Origin: Posidonia oceanica
Lineage: Eukaryota > Streptophyta > Magnoliopsida > Alismatales > Posidoniaceae
Length of the DNA: 64,000 bases
Direction of reading: 5' to 3'
Assembly (NCBI GenBank): GCA_037176725.1
Contig: JAZBRS010000020.1
Coordinates: 95,374,501 to 95,438,500, forward strand
How positions within the stretch are numbered: the stretch's first letter is position 1; each line of letters opens with the position of its first letter. A model generated the notes under the pieces. The model was not told where the DNA came from. It saw only the letters and a list, made by a program, of their open reading frames with translations, and made no database searches. The position numbers were made by a program, and so were the translations under genes. Positions 34,227 to 46,474 of this stretch are shown here, in pieces.

Positions 34227-35828
34227 GTGTCCCTGCCACCTCTGGCATCCAGTCTCTTGTTTGTCCCGCCTTTCGGTCTTCCCATTGAGGGGACCCCTGC
34301 CATGCAAGCTCAGCAGCTAATGGCTCTTGCACAGAAGCTGCAAGGCATGGCCCTGTCTCTGCACTCTCTTGTGATCTCTGCTACCCCTGAGGTCCCCCTG
34401 TTGTTTGCTCCCATGTTCCAGGCACACCCCACTACATCTCCACCTCTGCCATCGCCCTAGCTCCTCACTGCTCCGGCGATGGGGGCAGTATCTCTGCCTC
34501 CTACACAGACACCTTTCACCACATAGCATTATACTCCGCCATCTGGTGGTCATCCCCTCGGGTTGGCAGGAGCACAGTACCAACAAAGCCCGCTGCTTGG
34601 CACTATGCCAGTGCAGCAGCTGTTGCTCTTGCACTTTGCACCACTCACTGCACAACATTCTGCCTACCCTTACTCGGTGCATCAGCAAGTTCCCACACCA
34701 GCATGCATGCCACCGGACATAGCACCAATGCATGGGTACGCTGGCCCTCACGCTGCACCACCAGGCGGGATGATGGTGGACCCGAAGGAGCACTTACGTG
34801 TGACCCACTCAGCGTATGCGACTCCCGTCTAAGTTGCATCATCATCATCGACAGCAACCCCAGACGCTCTCCTTACTAGGATAGGAGATCTGGAAAGAGC
34901 ACTATGTCTAGTGCAAGGCGGTGATCACCAGTCCTACCAGTTCTAGAATCTCTGTTATTTCTCAGAGGCAGTACTCCCACCGAACTTTCACATCTCGGAT
35001 TTCGACAAATACAATGGTAAGGGCTGCCCCATTTCTCATTTGAGAACCTATTGCGGAGACCTCGGTCAGCTATAGGCTGATGAGAGGCTGTTGATCTGCC
35101 TATTCCAGAAAAGTTTGACTGGCCCTGCCCTCAAGTGGTTCACTTCACTTGACATGACAGCGATCAAGACTTGGAACAACCTTTCTCAGGCGTTCTTGGA
35201 ACAGTATTCTTTCAACTTGGACCTGATCCCTAAGCGCGAGGATCTGGTCGCCACCCAACAAAAGCCACAGGAGTCGTTTGGGGAGTACGTCGGCCGCTGG
35301 TGCGCCCTCGCCTTGCAGGTTCACGATAGGCTCTCCGACGAAGAGTCTATTGAGATAATCATCCGAGGTGTGCAGCCGGCTACTGGGGCTTTGCTCAGCA
35401 TACAACTAGTCACCACCCTTGCATCCTTGATTCGGGCAGGCACTTGCATGGAAAGCTCGCTTCGCAGTGGCTACTTTCCCACGCTCATCGCGTTCGCCAG
35501 GCAAGCCACCACACCCGCCAGCCATAACGGCAACAACAGCAACAACAACAGCAACAACAACGGCAGCAACAACAACCACCCTAGGAGAAGGGACCCTCTG
35601 AAGACTGCTGTTGCTTACATCAGATCCCTTGTTGCGCCTGTCAACGTGGTGACTCAGCCTGGCCCAAATCAGGTAGTGTACGCACCAGCACGTAGAGCAC
35701 CACCCACACCATAGATCACAACCACCGCCCAGCCGGTTTATCCCTTCGCATCGGTTCGGCAAGGACAACGCCTAGGACATAGACGACCTTGTTGCGCTGA
35801 GTGCGATTTCACTCCTCTTGTAGAACCG
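34227..35828 (+). pseudogene. gag: Tat-lineage gag, capsid part, broken only by stops
   Basis: One frame runs through. A Pro/Ala/Gln-rich N-terminus (34227-34832) is followed by LPPNFHISDFDKYNGKG (34975), ADERLLICLFQKSLTGPALKWFTSLD (35076-35150) and WNNLSQAFLEQYSFNLDLIPKREDL (35172-35250), the retrotransposon gag core. Next comes an Asn-rich run (35524-35580). In-frame stops at 34458, 34524, 34830, 34944, 35073 and 35712 are five TAG and one TAA, each at a place where CAG or CAA (Gln) would fit. No frameshift is needed across 1.6 kb. The true start is unclear; a frame-shifted ATG is at 33907. Confidence 0.85.
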
Positions 35829-37286
35829 TTGAGTGCTAGCTTGCCCAAGGTCATGTCGCTCCTCCGGCTTCCCGAAGTTCACCCACTACCAAACCCGCTT
35901 TCGCATTGGTTCCAAGCGAACTTATACTGCAATTTTCATCGGGCTGTGGGGCACTCGACGGACAATTGCTTCTCTCTCAGAGATGCCATCCAGGACCTGA
36001 TTGACCGAAAGGTCATCGTTATCAACACACAGGAGGCAGCCTCCACCTTTGCATCTCCACCAGCACCTGCATCTGCATCAGCTCCAATGCCCCCTCACCC
36101 TAGCATTGTTCACCAACCCCTACCAGAGCATTCTAGCTCGGGAGGCATGGGGTCCTCAAGAGTACATGCTGTTTTCCACTCCAGGTCTGCTACGTTTGTG
36201 GTAGACCCCTCTACTCTCATTCATGATGTTTCTGAGCCCTTTCCCTCCTCTCTGTATGATTTTGCTATCGTCGGTTCTGAGTCGACGATTCACATGATCC
36301 AGCTGGCTGCCAAGCCGGAGCGTCCAACCGCACAGCCCGCCATGCAAACTCAGGCGCAGCCACCCATTTGCCTGGTAGCTAGGCCCCAGCCAGAGCCTAC
36401 ACAGCCTTCCCCGCAGCATCCCCAGTCCACCAATCTACCAGCCAACACACCAGGAACTCCACTGGAGCTTGCGACTCATGTCCCCTTGGTCGTTAACCTG
36501 AGCAGGGACACCCATCGCGTACCGTATGACTACGCCACAGAGATGTGTGCGGAAATCACTCAGTCGGGGAGGGTTTATAAGCTTGTAGCACCGGTGTCCA
36601 AGCCTAGCCACCCAGAACCAACCCCACTACCCACAAGCCAACCACCTGGTCCCACCGTAGAAGAGCCTTTCACTAGAGCCATCTCTTCCACCACCAAAAA
36701 GGACCAGCCCATAGCTGACATCACCGCCCAGCTCAAGAAAGTCAAAGCCGACATCTCCATTTGGGACCTAATCCACACATCCTCAGAACACCGAGAGGCC
36801 TTCCTCCTTGTGTTCCAAGCAGCCCATGTTTCCCAGAGCATTGAGCCAGCCGCCCTTGAGAGCATGGTGGGCATGATTGCGGTCCCTCACGTCATCTCCT
36901 TCTCGAGTGACGAGCTACCTCCGGCAAGGGTTAACCATAATCAACCCCTCTTTGTCACAGTGCAGTCTAAGAATTTCTGCATCCCTTTGATGCTGGTTGA
37001 TAACAGAACAAGTCTTAACGTCTGTCCCTTGTGCACAACAATCATGCTCGTATTCAAGGCTGAGGATATCACACCGACCACCAAAGGGATGACGGCATTT
37101 GACAACATGCACCACGTCGTCCTGGGGATTCTAGTCATTCCTCTCTCTATTGGCCTTGTTGTATTCGATGTGGAGTTTTACATCGTCGATTTGGAACCGT
37201 CCTTCAACCTTTTGCTTGGGTGCCCTTGGTTGCACAAGCATCAAGTGATCCCCTCAACCCTGCACCGCATGATTAAGTTCCACTGA
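35829..37286 (+). pseudogene. Tat-lineage gag nucleocapsid-like segment and protease, open 485 codons
   Basis: Same frame as the capsid part, open from 35829 to a TGA at 37284. Residues about 39-57 hold a zinc-knuckle-like C-x2-H-x4-H-x4-C (YCNFHRAVGHSTDNC) followed by LRDAIQDLID, usual in Tat gag. A Pro-rich linker follows. Residues about 385-485 are the protease: NFCIPLMLVDNRTSLNVCPL, where the usual D-N-G-S is D-N-R-T (about 36995-37008), then FNLLLGCPWLHKHQVIPSTLH. Loss of the catalytic Gly suggests an inactive enzyme. Confidence 0.85.
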
Positions 37287-37484
37287 GGCGACGACATTGT
37301 CGTTGTCATGGCAGAGAACTTCGACAAAGAGTAGGTCGAGGCGGTCTCCTCTATGTCGCTGCAAACTGTCCAGTTTGACTCCAAGCCTTCTGATACCTTG
37401 TACCGCGTTAACCAGTTTGAGCCGATTAACTTTATCCCTGATCTCGAGCGTGACAGCCATCTAACCATTCATTGCAACCCTTTG

Positions 37485-37625
37485 CGGATGGTCGAGAACC
37501 TCTGTCGCAAGTGGGGCTACGAGAAGGGAGCGTCGCTCAGGTTGTATGGCCAGGGGATCGCCTAGCCGATTGCAGCCGAAGAGCGAAGAGACTTCAAAGG
37601 CCTCGGATACAACTGGTAACCACAC
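37485..37625 (+). pseudogene. G-patch domain of the Tat polyprotein, interrupted
   Basis: In the same frame: KWGYEKGASLRLYGQGIA, a stop at 37563, then PIAAEERRDFKGLGYNW. The Gly pattern (GY..G..L...GQGI...KGLGY) fits the G-patch found between protease and RT in some Tat elements, thought to bind RNA. The frame is cut 20 bases later by the solo LTR at 37642. Confidence 0.65.
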
Positions 37626-37636
37626 AAAGACGGATA

Positions 37637-37641
37637 TTAGC
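37637..37641. repeat. Target site duplication TTAGC, left copy
   Basis: Pairs with CTAGC at 43449-43453 (four of five bases). Confidence 0.7.
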
Positions 37642-37887
37642 TGTAGTAATCCCGAAATTCGGATCATCCATGCATGATGCCAAAGCTCGCGTGCACTGAT
37701 CGGAATTAGGTTCACTATTAGTGGTTGGTTCCGAGGAGGGATTTCGACTCGAAAACACCGGAAGACAGAGGCAAACGCCAAAGGAAAGTAAAATAAGAGA
37801 AAGGGAGTCGCCACCTAATTTATTAAATCGGGAAAACTAGGAAAACCAAGTAAAGAACATGCGAGGAAAACATATGCGTTTCGAAAG

Positions 37888-37892
37888 CATGC
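37888..37892. repeat. Target site duplication CATGC, left copy
   Basis: Identical to 40741-40745 on the other side of the nested element. Confidence 0.9.
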
Positions 37893-40740
37893 TGTAATCG
37901 TCTCTTGAGTACGACGCGGGGGCCGCTGCCAAAGCTCGCAGACGCCCGGCCGTAGAGAATGAGGGCCACAGTTAATGGTGTATCCAAGGAAAGCTCGACT
38001 CGAGGAAGAAAACACCAATAAAATGATATGTGACGATAAAAAGAGAAAAAGAATGAGATCAAGTCTGATTTCCCTGACGGAGTGGCCACTCTTATGTGAC
38101 CGTCTTTCGTATACGACATGGGGGCCACTGCCAAAGCTTGCAGATGCCCTGCCGAAGAGAAAGAGGGCCACAGTTAATGGTGTATCTAAGGAGAATTCGA
38201 CTCGATAAAGAGAATAAAAACACCAATAATCGACGGAATTAGCGAATAAAATAAACAACAAAAAAGGGGGAGTCGCCACCTAGTCTAATTGAGAAAAGCC
38301 AGAAGACGAGGAAAACCGGATGTAAGTTAATAAAATGAAAGAAAACCAAAGTGGATCCATGCAAAACGGATGCGACACTAGGTCATTGCGGTCCAGAGAT
38401 GGGTAAGGACTCCTGTTACGTGGGGGGAAGGTGTTAGGTACCCCCGAAACGCCCGAGGAGCGGCCTTTTCTAACGTCATTCCGCTCATAGTGTGGCTCAA
38501 TGTAGGCCGAAGGCCAATGCATGTATGCTTGCTAGCAAAAAGAAACATGCCGTGATAATGCAAGAAGGCGAAAGGAAAAGCCTCAAATAAATATGTATAA
38601 AGGTTAAATGAAACCAAGGAAGCAGCTATACAAAGCTAGGAGGTAAACATGCATAAGGAAAACAAGTGCAAGAGGATAGGACTCAGATAAACATTCATGA
38701 ATGCTAAAAGAAACCAGGTAAGTGACAATATAATGCCAGAAAGTAACATGCATAATAGAAAGCAAATGCAAGGCATATAAGGCTTAGATAAACATTGCTT
38801 AGCACTAAAAAGAAACAGAGAAGTAACTAAATGATGCTTGAATGTAAACATGCATAAAGGAAAGCTAAGACAAGAGTACAAGGCTCTGTCCACATCTGTA
38901 GAGACTACTGTTAAAAACGTGAGAGGCCCACACGGGACCTCCACGCGGGAACAGTCCGCTTGTCCAGTGGAAAGTCATGGCCAAATGGGAAGCTTTCCTC
39001 AACTCAATTCAGTATAAGACCAGTTGAATGATGAGGAGGGGGTATCCCAGAACAATGATATGCAAAATTATAAAAGAAACAGGTATAAACAAGGGTCGGA
39101 AAAGGACTGAGAACTCTAACCAATATCACAGTCAAAAACGCGCGAGGCCTATGCAGGACCTCTGTGCGAGACCGGTCTATTCAGACAGAGAACCTTTATC
39201 GCCGGATTCCGGGCCCAAAACTTGATAGAATGCAATGAAATCAGTTGGATGATGAAGAGAGGATGTCCGACAACAATAATATGCAAAATTATAAAAGAAA
39301 CAGATATAAACAAAGGTCGGAAAAGGACTGGGAACTCAGTCCGATGTCATGGTCAAACACGCGGGAGGCCCACGTGGGACCTCGGCACAAGACCGGCCAG
39401 TCAGACAGAGAACCTTCATCGTTGGATTCTGGGCCTGATACTTAATGAATTGCGATGAAACTGATTAGGGAAGCAAGGTGGTGTACCAGGCCACCCAACC
39501 GAGGTGCAAACGCAAGATGGCGCCGCCCGGGTCATCCTGTCCACCTCGACAATATTGCACCGACGGTCGCACGTCTCCGCTGACCATAGAGGCAGCTTGG
39601 AGGGCGCAGCCGACCGTAGACGCATTGAGGAGAGTCGGGGGACAATGCTGGAGCCTTTGGGCGAAAGGTCGGAGCGGCTATACGCACGACGGCGCAAGGC
39701 CGTACGCGAGCCGATGACCCATCGCCGGAGACGGCGAAGAAAATTAAAAACAGGCAAACAACTATGCTAGAGGGGGAAATAAATGTTTAGGAAATAAACA
39801 TGCAATGCAAAGAAGTGGTGTAAACAATAGGAGATGGAAGGGTTACCCACAGACGTACTGCGGGTGTGTCTTCTCCAGCGGCAGCGTCACTTCTAGCATG
39901 CGTTAGGGCGGAGGCTGTGGGGTTGCTGCGGAGGCTTTGGAGTGACGGGGAGCTTGGACACTCACTCACGGGCTCTGGGGAACACTCAGGTGGCAAGGAT
40001 TCACGCTAGGGAGTCTCAACGACTAAGAGATGGCCGGAGATGGGTTCCTCAGGTCTCAGACGTGAGACTGAGGTGCTTCTGGGCTCAGGGATGCTCGGGG
40101 AGGATGCGTGGGATCTCAGGGAAGCTCACTGAATGCAAGGAAAGCCAAGAGGAGCTACTGGTCAAGGTGGGTTGCTGTTTTATAGGCCGACGAAGAGGAT
40201 GCTGGCCGTCGGCATGGATCTGGATCTAGAATGAGTGGGCAGGATGTCTGTTGGGGATTAACGGTTGGAAATGGTTGGGACAGAGGGCTGGATGACCCAG
40301 GTGTCCGAAGGCACAGATTCAGATCGACGGGAGCCAATGACAAGCGAGGAATGGGTGGCCCCAGGTGACTGGACCGCCTGATTTTGCTGTTGACACAGGA
40401 CAAAACGCGAGAGCTCCACACAAGAGCTCGACGCGAGTGTTAGTCTGTCAGTTTTCACCACAGACACAGGACAAAACACGGGAGCTCCACGCGAGTGTCA
40501 GACTGTCAATTTGGCTGCCCCACCTTCTGAGCCTATTTCACTGGTTCGTGGACCGTCTGGGGCTATGATTTTGTAGTATTTGGTATTGGATGTATTGGGA
40601 TATGATTGGTGGGGTTTTGACGGGTCTGGGCTGGTTTGGGTCTAAGTTTGGGGTTTCAAGAGAAGGTAGGGGCTGCCTCATCCGTGCGTGCTTTCTGGAG
40701 CAAACAACCGTTGCCCGACTTCCAGATTTGGGTGTCTACA
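37893..40740 (-). mobile_element. Nested Tat-type element reduced to one LTR plus a second LTR end
   Basis: On the minus strand: LTR 40740-38095 (TGTAGACACCCAAATCTGG...GGTCACA), then a primer-site-like TGGCCACTCCGTCAGGGA (about 38073-38090), a few tens of bases, then a second copy of the LTR 3' end finishing CGATTACA at 37893. So most of the internal region and most of the second LTR have been deleted. Perfect CATGC duplications. Same family as the LTRs at 49627 and 56794. Confidence 0.75.
39365..39383. promoter_or_regulatory. G-box palindrome in LTR
   Basis: GAGGCCCACGTGGGACCTC, with CACGTG, the G-box bound by plant bZIP and bHLH factors, at its centre. The same site is in the sister LTRs at 50604-50622 and 57795-57813. 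Confidence 0.5.
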
Positions 40741-43448
40741 CATGCAAAGTTCAATGTAAAGGGATGACACAAAGTCAATGCGGTCCAGAGAAAGGACAAG
40801 GACTCCTGTTACGCGCGGAGAAGGTGTTAGGCACCCCCGACACGCCCGAGGAATCGGTCTTCCTAACTGATTCGCTACAGTGTGGCAAAATATCGACAAA
40901 TGAATGCCGGTTTATATACGCCTTAGGGCGGTATGCAAGATGCAATTTTATAAACCAATGCAAAGCTTAGCAAACCTTGTTTTAAAATTGATTAAGCGAA
41001 ATCGGGGCATGGTAAAGAGCGATAAACAACTAGGAAAGTGATTTGAAAGCAAGGGCGTCGGAGAAAACAAGCGAGAGGCGGTAGGGGAGGTAGTGCAGCA
41101 CTCTGTCTAGACCAGGGCTTGGTCGCCGGTCCTGCAGGCGACTGTGTTGGTTACTGGTGAGGCAGGCAGTTGAGAAGCTCCCCGCACAGCAGTGGCTACT
41201 GCCACGGTCGAGGCGTAAAACAATACGAAAAGGAAAATAAAAACTTGGAAAGCAAAGATGGCATGTTGGAAAACAAGATCTGGATGAATGCAAGGCCAGA
41301 AAACCAAAACGGGTGCCGAAAAATCAGGGGCTAGCCCACTACTCAGACTACAAGTTGGGTCGCCGGTCAGGGCAGCAACCAGCCCAATCACCGCTCAGGG
41401 GGCATTGAGGCTAGTCGCCGTTAGACCAGGCGGCTTCACTGCTATCAATCCGCCCGAGCAGAGGCCTTCATCGTCGGAGACAAGCATGACAAACATGATA
41501 AAACTCGAAATAAACATCGCGGAGCTAAAGCTGGCTCAACGCGGAATAAAAACATGTATTCAGATCTAAAAATGAACGTGTAAGTCTTGAGATACAATGG
41601 CTGGAAGTTGGCCGACGAACTGATTGGAGTTGCAGTTGAGTCGCCACCTGCTGCAACTCCGGTAGTTCAAACTGCCAAGTTTGAAGCCAGATCTGGAACA
41701 CACGAGCTAGCTAAACAAAAATCCATTCACACAGATATGTAGAGCAATCATCCAGGAATACATAGGAATAAAAATCACATGAAATGGACAAGTGAGTCGC
41801 AAGATATCATGGCTGGAAGTTGGCTGGAAGGCTGGCCGAAGTTGCAGCTGAGTCGTCTGTTAGACAGGCGGCTGGACTACAACTCAAGTTACCGGGACAG
41901 CCATCTTCCCGACCAGATCTTGGTCTCACAAGCTAACAGAAAGATAAACTAATTACGCAAGTATATAGAGCATTAAACAGGGATTAAAAGCATATGTTTA
42001 ACAAATAAAATGGGACTTCGGGGTGGCTGGAGCAACGCCTCAAAGTCGGACCGGCAGGCTGGTTATGTTGCAGGTCAATTGCCGCCTGAGCTGGCACCTA
42101 ACCTGACAGTCCATTGGCCGGACTTTAACGTCGAAATTCGCTGCGGTGGCGAAGCCTAAAATGCCGAAATGGGTCGTGGAAGCTTGCCGACGCTTCCAAG
42201 AACCCAACTATGCCTTCGGCGTAGAGAATGGTGGACCAAGGCAGTCCACCCACCTCCGCCCGATTCGGCCGCCATCCTCCGTCAAGCTCCGGCCATGGCA
42301 GTGGCCGAGCACGCGAGGAGGAGGCTGGGAAGCCTCTAGGCGTGGAGGAGGATGCGAAGGTGCATCTCGGAGCCAAGGGGGAGGTCTACGCCTCCGTCCT
42401 GCCTTTGTCGGCGCTTCACTGGCGTTGGCAAATGGCCGTGGCCGTTGGGTCGGCCAAGAACGCAGGGAGGAGAGAAGACTAGCTAGGAGGGAAGAGTGGA
42501 GGTCCAGGAAGCCTCCCAAACCCTAATCCTAGCAATGCAAGTGGGTACCAACTTGTGGGAGGTCGCCGAAGTTAGCGGGCTGCGGCCGGAGTCCATGCCG
42601 GAGCTGGGGAAGAAGGAGCGGCACGACGCGGTGGAGGCATGGAAATGCTTGGGAAGACTTGGGTTCGCACGGGGGCAGACCGGGGAAGCTCTCTGATCTC
42701 TCAATTGGGCTCTGGAAGCGAAAGAGGAGGAGTGGAGAGCTCGGAAGTTGGGTGTGGTGAGTTGGGTTCAACAGCAAGTGAGGGGTTTTGTTCTTTGGGT
42801 GGTTTCCGCACATGAGGGCGAGGAAGGCTGACAGGCATAAAGCGGTGGCAATGAGAGCTCATGAGAGAGCGGGGTAGGTGAAGGATGGGAAGAGTTGGCA
42901 GGTGAAGAACGGGGGGTCGGAGTTTGGCAGGACACAAGGTCGGACAAGCAGAGGTGGCAGGCGTGCTCCGGAGTGGGGTGGCCAGAGGTGGCGTGCACGG
43001 GAGCAAGTGCGGAGAGACTGGCGTGGTAGGTGAAGGAGGTGGCGTGTGCGATGCAGCGCAAGCTGGCAAGGGGTTGACCGGAAGCATCCAAACGAACATG
43101 CGGCGGGAGCTTGCATAGTTTGCAGATTTACAGTCCAGTCGCCTCAGCAGTTGGCGCCTGACTCAGTCACCCCTGCATGTGGCGACAGGAGTCAATCACC
43201 TCTGCATGTGGCGACCAGATGTGCAATCCAGTAGACCGGGCTGAAAATGGGCTTGGGCCTGGTTGGAATGTTAGGTTAGGTTTTGTTTGGTTTTTTGAGT
43301 TGTTTTGGGTTTATTTTGGGTTGGATATTGGATTAGGTTTGGGAATTGAAATTGGGTTGGGGAATTGAAATTGAATTGCGCCACACCTTCTTCTGAGCCA
43401 ACTTCCAGAAATTCTCCAGCAAAAGCCTGTCAAAATGGGGTGTCTACA

Positions 43449-44954
43449 CTAGCACACGAAGAACCAGAAGCTGGTCATCCCTCAGGATCTTACTAACTTT
43501 ACCAACGCAGGAATCTTGATCCCAACCGGAGTCAGAGTGCAGCACAGCCAGCATCACATCAAAGTCCCCCACTGCTGGTAGAGGAGTGGGTCTGCATTGA
43601 AGACTACTATTCGGACTAAGAGCAGTCTGACATAGAGACAACCTAGGTCAGTAGAGAAGTCCCAGCATACGCAGAGATCTCCACTGTTTCACTGCAATTG
43701 CAGCTAGCCGCAACAACAACCTCGGAGTGGTCAACAACTCGCCAGCAGCATCACTTGCCAGTCTGTTCATAGCCCTGGTCATCTCAATGCCATAGTCGGC
43801 CTCACCGGCTGGTCAGCCACCCAGTTCAGCTAACATCGCAACACAACTCACCTCAGCAGCGGTCCTACTAGTAATCCAGACGGCTCCACCAGTCACCTAG
43901 CCGCCTGCCTCAGTAAGCCAAGCCCTATTGTGGGCCCGTAGAGAAACAACATTCAGCCAGCCAGCGTTGCCCACGAACATAGTCGCTTGGCAAGTGACTC
44001 GGCAAATAAGCGTCACCACCTTATCAACGGTCTTGTCGGGCCAGATGGCATTTGCACAGAGACAGATATCACAGCCAGTGGTACAGTTGACAGCAAGAAG
44101 TGTCACACCAGGCCGAGGAACTGACGAGCACAAGAGCCTGGGAGGAGCCAGTGCCTACTATGTCGATCTCGCTTCAGATGAGGAAGAGGGAGCGGCCGCA
44201 GAAGCCCAGATAGATCACCTGCTCGGAGATCTGGAGGTATTGTTCTAGGAATAGCATGCGGCACTGGCAGAGGATGCCATCGAGCAGCGGATGGCAAGGA
44301 AGGGAAAGGCGGTAATCATGGACAACGAGTCTACCAGGCCCCACCAGCAGTAAGACCCTCCGTCCATCATGGTTCTGGAGGAATCGAAAGCAACACCCAC
44401 AACTAGACCAGTTGAGTTAATCACTCCACAACTGGGAGGTGGGTCTAGATGGTACATACAGCACAAGTCCCACTTCATGCAAGGTGGGGGTCAAAAAAAA
44501 ACACCCTGAGATAGGCTCAGGCAGTGCGCCAGGCGGCAGCAATCAGACCTGTCAGCAGATGGACAGCCGCCCATCCTTACCATACCCTGCATGTACCTTA
44601 GAAAATGCAGGAGCCACAGCAGCAGCAACAGTAACAACACCAGCAGCAGTAACAACAGCAGTAGAAGGGTTGGAGATATCCAGTCAGTCAGCAGGCTCAG
44701 AGGCTACCAGAATAGAGGTCACCCACCACACCTATAGAAATACTAGAGTAAGTGTGACCATTCTGAAGCATCAGCAGGGGCAGAACGCTAAGCATATTTA
44801 TTCCTTCGATGTCACATACCCAACATTCGAGAAGGAAGTCCTCTCAGAACTCATTGCATACAAGGAGGAGGACGATATAGGCGCAAATGACCACGATGAA
44901 TCAACGCCTGAGTTCTAGCCCTATGACGATGACCCAGAAGGCCCAAACCTCCAT
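43449..44954 (+). pseudogene. Tat polyprotein segment before RT, decayed
   Basis: Resumes the Tat element after the solo LTR with QKLVIPQDLTNFTNAGILIPTGVRVQ (43460-43540). The rest is low-complexity, Gln/Ser/Thr-rich and Asp/Glu-rich (DLASDEEEG near 44175, EEDDIGANDHDE near 44870) with frame changes. No catalytic motif. This variable spacer lies between G-patch and RT. Confidence 0.55.
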
Positions 44955-45970
44955 GTCGAAGAAGAGACGGAGGTTATCAACATTGGCACAGCCGAGGAGG
45001 TCAAAGAAGCCCACATCAGCGCCAAGCTGTCACCCTAGGGAAGAGTAGAGTTCATGGCATTCTTGAAGGAGTATGCAGATGTCTTCACTTAGAGTTATGA
45101 TGACATAGTCGGCCTCGACGTCGAGATAGTGGTACACACACTGCCACTAAAGCTGGATGCAAAGCCGGTTAAGCAGAAACTCAGAAGATGGCGACCGTAG
45201 TGGCTGCTGAAGATCAAGGAAGAAATCATGAAGCAGCATAATGTCAGCTTCCTCAAGGTCGTCCTTTACCTAGAATGGCTTGCAAACGTCGTGCTAGTAG
45301 TGAAGAAAGATGGCAGGGTCTGCATGTGCATAGACTACAGAGACCTGAAAAGACGAGTCTGAAGGACGACTTCCCATTGTCACACATCGACGTCCCAGTT
45401 GACAATACTGTCAGACACAAGATGCTTTTGTTCATGGACGGCTTCTTAGGCTATAACCAGATCAGAATGGCACAAGATGACATGGTAAAGACCTCCTTTA
45501 TCACCCCTTGGGGAGTCTTCTGCTATCAAGTAATGCCATTTGGACTCAAGAACGCAGAGGCAACTTATCAAAGAGCCATGACAGCGCTCTTCCATGACCT
45601 TATGCACCAAGAAGTCGAGTTTTACGTGGACGACATGATCGCCAAATCCAAAGAGCCCGAGGATCACCTCGCCTACCTAAGAAAGCTCTTCAATCGCCTG
45701 AAGCAATACAAGCTCTGCCTCAACCCCAACAAATGTGCATTCGGAGTATCTTCCGGGAAACACCTTGGCTATATCATCAGCCAAAGGGGAATCGAGGTGG
45801 ACCCCAGCAAAGCAAGAGCCAACGTGGAGATGCCACCCCCCAAAACTGAAAAGGAGGTCCAAGGACTGTTGAGGTGACTGCAGTACAACAGTCGGTTCAT
45901 AACGCAACTCACTCCCATCTACAAACTGATCTTCAAGCTCCTGAGAAAGATTGCACAAATCAGCTGGAGG
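44955..45970 (+). pseudogene. Tat-lineage reverse transcriptase, one frameshift
   Basis: The N-terminal part reads EVINIGTAEEVKEAHISAKL (44970), then GLDVEIVVHTLPLKLDAKPVKQKLRR (45110-45190) and VVKKDGRVCMCIDYRDLK. A frameshift at about 45350 moves to the frame used by the rest of pol: KDDFPLSHIDVPVDN, FMDGFLGYNQIRM, PFGLKNAEATYQRAM, catalytic YVDDM at 45623-45637, GIEVDPSKARANVEMPPPKTEKEV. TGA at 45875, then FKLLRKIAQISW. Catalytic residues are intact, so decay is recent or light here. Confidence 0.9.
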
Positions 45971-46460
45971 GACAAGTGCCAGGCTGCATTTGACAAAATC
46001 AAGCAGCTCCTTATCAAGCCCCCAGTCTTGGTTCCCCGTACGCCGGGACGGCCTCTACTTCTATACCTCTCTACGACGTAGCATTCCATGGGCGCAGTTT
46101 TAGGCCAACATGATGAATCAGGCAGGAATAAGAGAGCAATCTATTACCTGAGCAAGAAATTCAACGACTGCAAAGCCAGGTACAGCACAATAGAGAAAGT
46201 CTGCTTGTCCATTGGCTGGGCTGCACAGCGACTAAGGCATTACATGATGGCATACCCTATTCTACTCCTGTGCCGACATGATCCGATGAAGTATCTATTC
46301 CAGAAGCCAGCCTTGGTAGGAAGATGCGTCAAATGGCAGGTATTGTTGTCTCAGTACGATATCACCTTTGTCACACAGAAATCCGTGAAAGGGCAGGCCA
46401 TGGTAGATCACCTGGCCGATTTCCCGTTGCTTGAGTATCAGCCTCTACAGATGTAGTTCC
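45971..46460 (+). pseudogene. Tat-lineage RNase H (first)
   Basis: AFDKIKQLLIKPPVLVPRTPGRPLLLYLS, stop at 46079, then SMGAVLGQHDESGRNKRAIYYLSKKFNDCKARYSTIEKVCLS, then FQKPALVGRCVKWQVLLSQYDITF and VKGQAMVDHLADFP. Same frame as RT. Its usual job is degrading the RNA strand during reverse transcription. Confidence 0.85.
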
Positions 46461-46474
46461 CCGACAAGGATATC

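Larger units (their letters stand above)
37642..43448 (-). mobile_element. Solo LTR (about 2.95 kb) split by a younger element
   Basis: On the minus strand it starts TGTAGACACCCCATTTTGAC (43448) and ends GGGATTACTACA (37642). The parts are 37642-37892 and 40746-43448; between them is an element flanked by CATGC duplications. No gag or pol. The end matches that of the plus-strand LTR at 59716-63029 (GGATTATTATA), so they are one family. It carries inverted repeats of the AGTCGCC/GGCGACT type (near 41113, 41415, 41640, 41852, 43138, 43185). Confidence 0.8.

Noticed and set aside
35091..37286. Intact functional gag-protease gene
   Set aside because: Although the 485-codon frame is open, the protease motif has D-N-R-T instead of D-N-G-S and six stops precede it.
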